Origin: Acanthochlamys bracteata
Taxonomy: Eukaryota; Streptophyta; Magnoliopsida; Pandanales; Velloziaceae
Length of the DNA: 64,000 bases
Assembly: GCA_019914995.1 (NCBI GenBank)
Contig: CM034136.1
Coordinates: forward strand, 7,451,787 to 7,515,786
Direction: 5' to 3'
The position numbers and the translations under genes are program-made. The notes under the pieces were generated by a model. The model was not told where the DNA came from and did not search any database. It saw only the letters and a program-made list of their open reading frames with translations. Every line of letters starts with the position of its first letter. Positions within the stretch are counted from its first letter, which is position 1. This document shows positions 61,501 through 64,000 of this stretch, piece after piece.

Positions 61501-61764
61501 ACCAAAACTGAATCAGAAAAAACCACAGACCTTGTGAGTTTTCATCTTGTACCCTTTGGCAGCGAGCACTCTGAAGCTTGAATGCTTCGTTGAGGGAGTG
61601 ATAAGCAGCGGAGAAACGGCAACAAGCGGGGACCCAAACATAGACTTTGAGAAGCTCGAGTGCCTCGGGTTCATCGTAACTGCTGCCAAGTTCGCCGGAG
61701 AACGCTGGTGAAAGGAGACGAGGGTCGGCGGCTTAACAGAGAAGAAGCAGCCAATGGTTGCCAT
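58545..61764 (-). CDS. PRPL35: Plastid ribosomal protein bL35c
   Basis: Three exons (61764-61531, 61166-61050, 58622-58545) encode 142 residues. A Ser/Pro/Ala-rich transit peptide of about 70 residues is followed by [31 protein letters not shown], then [19 protein letters not shown]. The C-terminus is [20 protein letters not shown]. This is the complete bacterial L35 fold of the large plastid ribosomal subunit, as in Arabidopsis At2g24090 (about 145 residues). Intron 1 uses a weak acceptor (ATTGAAG|GCT), but phase and protein alignment require it. Intron 2 is long (about 2.4 kb) and contains a complete TRIM retroelement. The gene is nuclear and its product acts in chloroplasts. Confidence 0.94.
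59723..60271 (+). mobile_element. TRIM (miniature LTR retrotransposon) in bL35c intron 2
   Basis: Two direct terminal repeats of 120 bp (59723-59842 and 60152-60271) both start TGTTAAAGAAA and end TTCGTCACA, with about six differences by eye. Directly after the left LTR is TAATATCAGAGC. This matches the usual plant primer-binding site TGGTATCAGAGC (initiator Met tRNA) at 10 of 12 positions. Before the right LTR is a purine-rich tract, TGGAGGGCAGG. The 309-bp interior has no gag-pol, so the element is non-autonomous. Its orientation is opposite to the host gene. No clear target-site duplication was seen (flanks ATTGC and CTATC). Confidence 0.85.
59913..60094 (+). repeat. Internal 24-bp minisatellite with inverted-repeat units
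   Basis: About six to seven imperfect 24-bp units sit inside the TRIM. Each has a GGGC...GCCC-type core, such as GGGCAGATAGCCC near 59969, GGACAGTTGTCC near 59994 and GGGCAAAATTAGCCC near 59943. In several units both arms change together (GGGC/GCCC versus GGAC/GTCC), so the short hairpin is kept. One frame reads as repeats like [13 protein letters not shown], but coding is doubtful. Confidence 0.7.
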
Positions 61765-62340
61765 AGATTTCCCTTTGTTTTTCTTTCTCTTCTCGAAGTT
61801 TATTCTTTATCTATCTTATCAATACTGTGTTTTCTTATCCACATTTTAATTTCAAAGTCGACACCAAATAACAATATCTTACTAATAACAGACCCTAAAG
61901 TTATTTGCAGTCCAGGTATTAAAAATATGTTTTTGGATGTATTGCAAAAAGTAATAAGTAATACTTCTCAATAGCATCAGAACTTCCAAAAAACTAATTC
62001 ACTTACCGAAGTATTTTAAAACTAAGCATCTGTTGAAAGCTCAAGCATTTGATAAGACTATTGGCAAAAAATCCCAAATTTTGTGAAGCTTATACTGTCA
62101 GACAACATACTCGATCTGCACTCCTCATTCAATATCGACAAACTGTCATTACAGGTTGTGCATACATTGCTGAGTCCTGAAAGCTTTTCCAGTAAGAGGA
62201 AAATGAAAGGGCATGTAGCTGAGAAATAACATCTTCAGTGATAGTTACAGCCTTACAGGTACATGTCATAGCATAGACCTACACAAAGTACTAAGCATAC
62301 CCATTGTTGTAATTGTAGCTACAATGATGCTCAGAACCAG
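61765..62340. other. bL35c promoter and flank
   Basis: This is AT-rich upstream sequence of the bL35c gene. No named motif cluster, coding gene or repeat was recognised. Confidence 0.35.
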
Positions 62341-62349
62341 CCTGAGCCT

Positions 62350-63990
62350 GGCGATCGATGGATGTAAAGCTTTTGAGGAATGATAGCATCAGTTAGCTGC
62401 AGGTTGTCACGATGGAATGGATAATACGAATAATAGCTAGCAAGCCTAGCATAAGGCAGATCAGAGTAAATTGGTTGCGCTTGCCAAAACCAGGGGGAAA
62501 CAACTATGATAACACACCTTCACTAGAAATTTATCAACTACACAACAACAACCAGCTACAAATTGAGATATGCTTGCTATAAAGTAACTGCATTAAAGTA
62601 GCATGAGCACATCCTCGAAAACAGCTATAGCTATCATTAGGCATTGTTGTTTGTAATTGTTGTATTACGCCAAGCCCTGCTTGGAGGCCAAACTTCCTCC
62701 ATTGGGCATCTGTAGAACGGGTCTTGTTCAGGATGATAGTAAGAGTTGGGTTGAATGAGCTCAGTATAATTTGGATACTAAGAATACTCGTAAGCATAGG
62801 GCAGATGAGCATGAACAGGAGGGGGACGCCAAAACCAGGTGGGATATAACCTTGCCACTTGCCAAGACCATGGAAGCCTAGTAGCTTCACCATGACTTGT
62901 AATAAATAACGTCTGAAGTTTGAGGATTTTTACTTCCCTGAAGTGTGACTGGTGAAAGCAAGGTTTGCAGAACATAGTCAGTGGCCTGTGGTGTTTGTAG
63001 TTATGCTTGAGCGATATCTTGTTCTTGGTATCATAAATATATAAATTTCATAAGTCATGCAAGAATATTATGCCATCGTTCAACGTAATTGATTGTGTGA
63101 AACATGACTTGCTCAACTTCATCATGTCAATGTTGTAGCGCTTCACCCACCTCTTGTTGCAATAGTCCTCCATGATCCAAACATCCAGAGATTGTACTGC
63201 TAGACATAGGCACCCATCCAACTCCACAACCAATGATCTAGATTACCTTTCACAGCCTGCAGGGTGCAGTAATACACAGAAAAGTTTCTTGGTTGATGTC
63301 AAAGCAAAGAACACCTTCTGGAACCTTTGCTGACATGTTCTTAGGCATGATTGACCAGTGAATAACTCCATTCAGAAAAACAGGCAATGATTGCCCAAAA
63401 ATACAAAGAGGAAAGGGGAATGCCTTGAACTACTCTCCAAGTGTTCGTGCCAAGAGTAAAGACCTCACACACTTCACTGTCATTATAGTCTGAATTTTGC
63501 AACACTTGAACTGACTTGTAAGCACCTGCAGATCTGCTATACCCCAACCCTAAGAAAGGCACCCCGAATGGGGTGCACAGAATGGCATCTGGCAGAGTGA
63601 TAACTTGTTTGATGGTTGGATTCAGTAGAAAAATGTTACTAGCACTATACACAGAGATCAAACCATCACAGGCATTCGTCATTGTGTAGTGTTTCTCTCT
63701 TGCAAGCCCTTGTATGTAAATCTTCAGAATAAGCACCTGTCTCGGTGTAAGTTAAAAACACCTCAAGTGAACTCGTTGTCAAGAACAAAAAACCAGTCTT
63801 TCCTTTTTCAGCTTGGTTTCTCCGATGACTTTCAACAAAGGAATGCTCTTGCATCAAATGAGACCAATTTGCACGAGGAACTGAATCTGAGCAATGATTC
63901 GACAGAAAGCCTAGACAATATCTCAGCTAGAACATCGAGAGGCAATTGGGTTCTGCACTTTTGCCTTAAGGAAATTTGCCTCGCAGAAGT
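62350..63990 (-). pseudogene. F-box/F-box-associated-domain pseudogene, multiply frameshifted
   Basis: Reading from the right edge leftward: an F-box start (PLDVLAEILSRLSVESLLRF) shifts frame near 63880 to WSHLMQEHSFVESHRRN. A segment GKTGFLFLTTSSLEVFLTYT follows, then a shift near 63700-63740 to the F-box-associated block TNACDGLISVYSASNIFLLN, then LGLGYSRSAGAYKSVQVLQN. A third shift near 63390 leads to GQSLPVFLNGVIHW, then PEGVLCFDIN, a stop, and a further piece ELDGCLCLAVQSLDVWIMED (63230-63050). The tail toward 62350 has two related WFW...LPYA stretches. Intact relatives are SCF substrate receptors. At least three shifts and stops make a functional product unlikely. The 5' end lies at or beyond the window edge. 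Confidence 0.7.
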
Positions 63991-64000
63991 TCTCTCCAAT

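Noticed and set aside
1..64000. tRNA, rRNA, CRISPR arrays, viral insertions
   Set aside because: No tRNA B-box with a matching A-box, no rRNA segments, no regularly spaced repeats outside the TRIM, and no viral coding sequence were found by eye.

Overview
This window is ordinary nuclear chromosome from a flowering plant, most likely a eudicot. Genes have many short GT-AG introns in AT-rich non-coding DNA. The families include chloroplast- and mitochondrion-targeted proteins, P-class PPR proteins, a plant-type RCI2 protein, GTD-binding proteins and plant ATG11. I cannot name the species. No bacterial, viral or CRISPR-like system was seen, and I found no new multi-gene system. The interesting material is decayed genes, a miniature retroelement, unusual splice sites and promoter motif clusters.

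Layout, left to right. Bases 1015-4321: two divergent mitochondrial-type PPR genes. 6210-9699: STIC2 (-) and a C1D/Sas10-family gene (+), sharing a 378-bp promoter. 11973-12783: chloroplast J-protein J8 (-). 14746-19620: a PP2C phosphatase (-) with a long leader intron. 20047-20990: an RCI2/PMP3 membrane peptide (+). 22289-24238: an F-box protein like SKIP1 (+). 25549-27690: a decayed gene of unrecognised family (+). 28256-30270: an elongin-B-like ubiquitin-fold protein (-). 31434-35813: two tandem GTD-binding paralogues (+), the second with a disrupted splice junction. 36983-39226: ERH (+). 41907-47829: ATG11 (+). 48858-52099: an aspartic-protease remnant (+) and a RAD21-type cohesin pseudogene (-), tail to tail. 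54266-57505: UBP22 (-) with an unusual C-terminal repeat extension. 58545-61764: plastid ribosomal protein bL35c (-), whose second intron hosts a miniature LTR element (TRIM). 62350-63990: an F-box pseudogene (-) with several frameshifts.

The intact genes are mostly single-copy housekeeping functions: organelle RNA metabolism (PPRs), thylakoid biogenesis and plastid translation (STIC2, J8, bL35c), nuclear RNA processing (C1D, ERH), ubiquitin pathways (SKIP1, elongin-B-like, UBP22), autophagy (ATG11) and signalling (PP2C). There is no operon logic. From memory, several neighbours recall Arabidopsis blocks: At2g24020-24090 with At4g30620-30790 (STIC2, RCI2, bL35c, ATG11, GTD-binding), At5g10770-10810 (aspartic protease, UBP22, ERH) and At5g57830-57900 (GTD-binding, ubiquitin-like, SKIP1). 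This suggests an interleaved, fractionated ancestral segment.

Method limits: exon joins were made by eye from reading frame, splice-site consensus and remembered family sequence. Exon edges are most reliable where phase and family sequence agree, as in STIC2, C1D, PP2C, ATG11, ERH, bL35c and UBP22. UTR ends and intergenic elements are much less certain.
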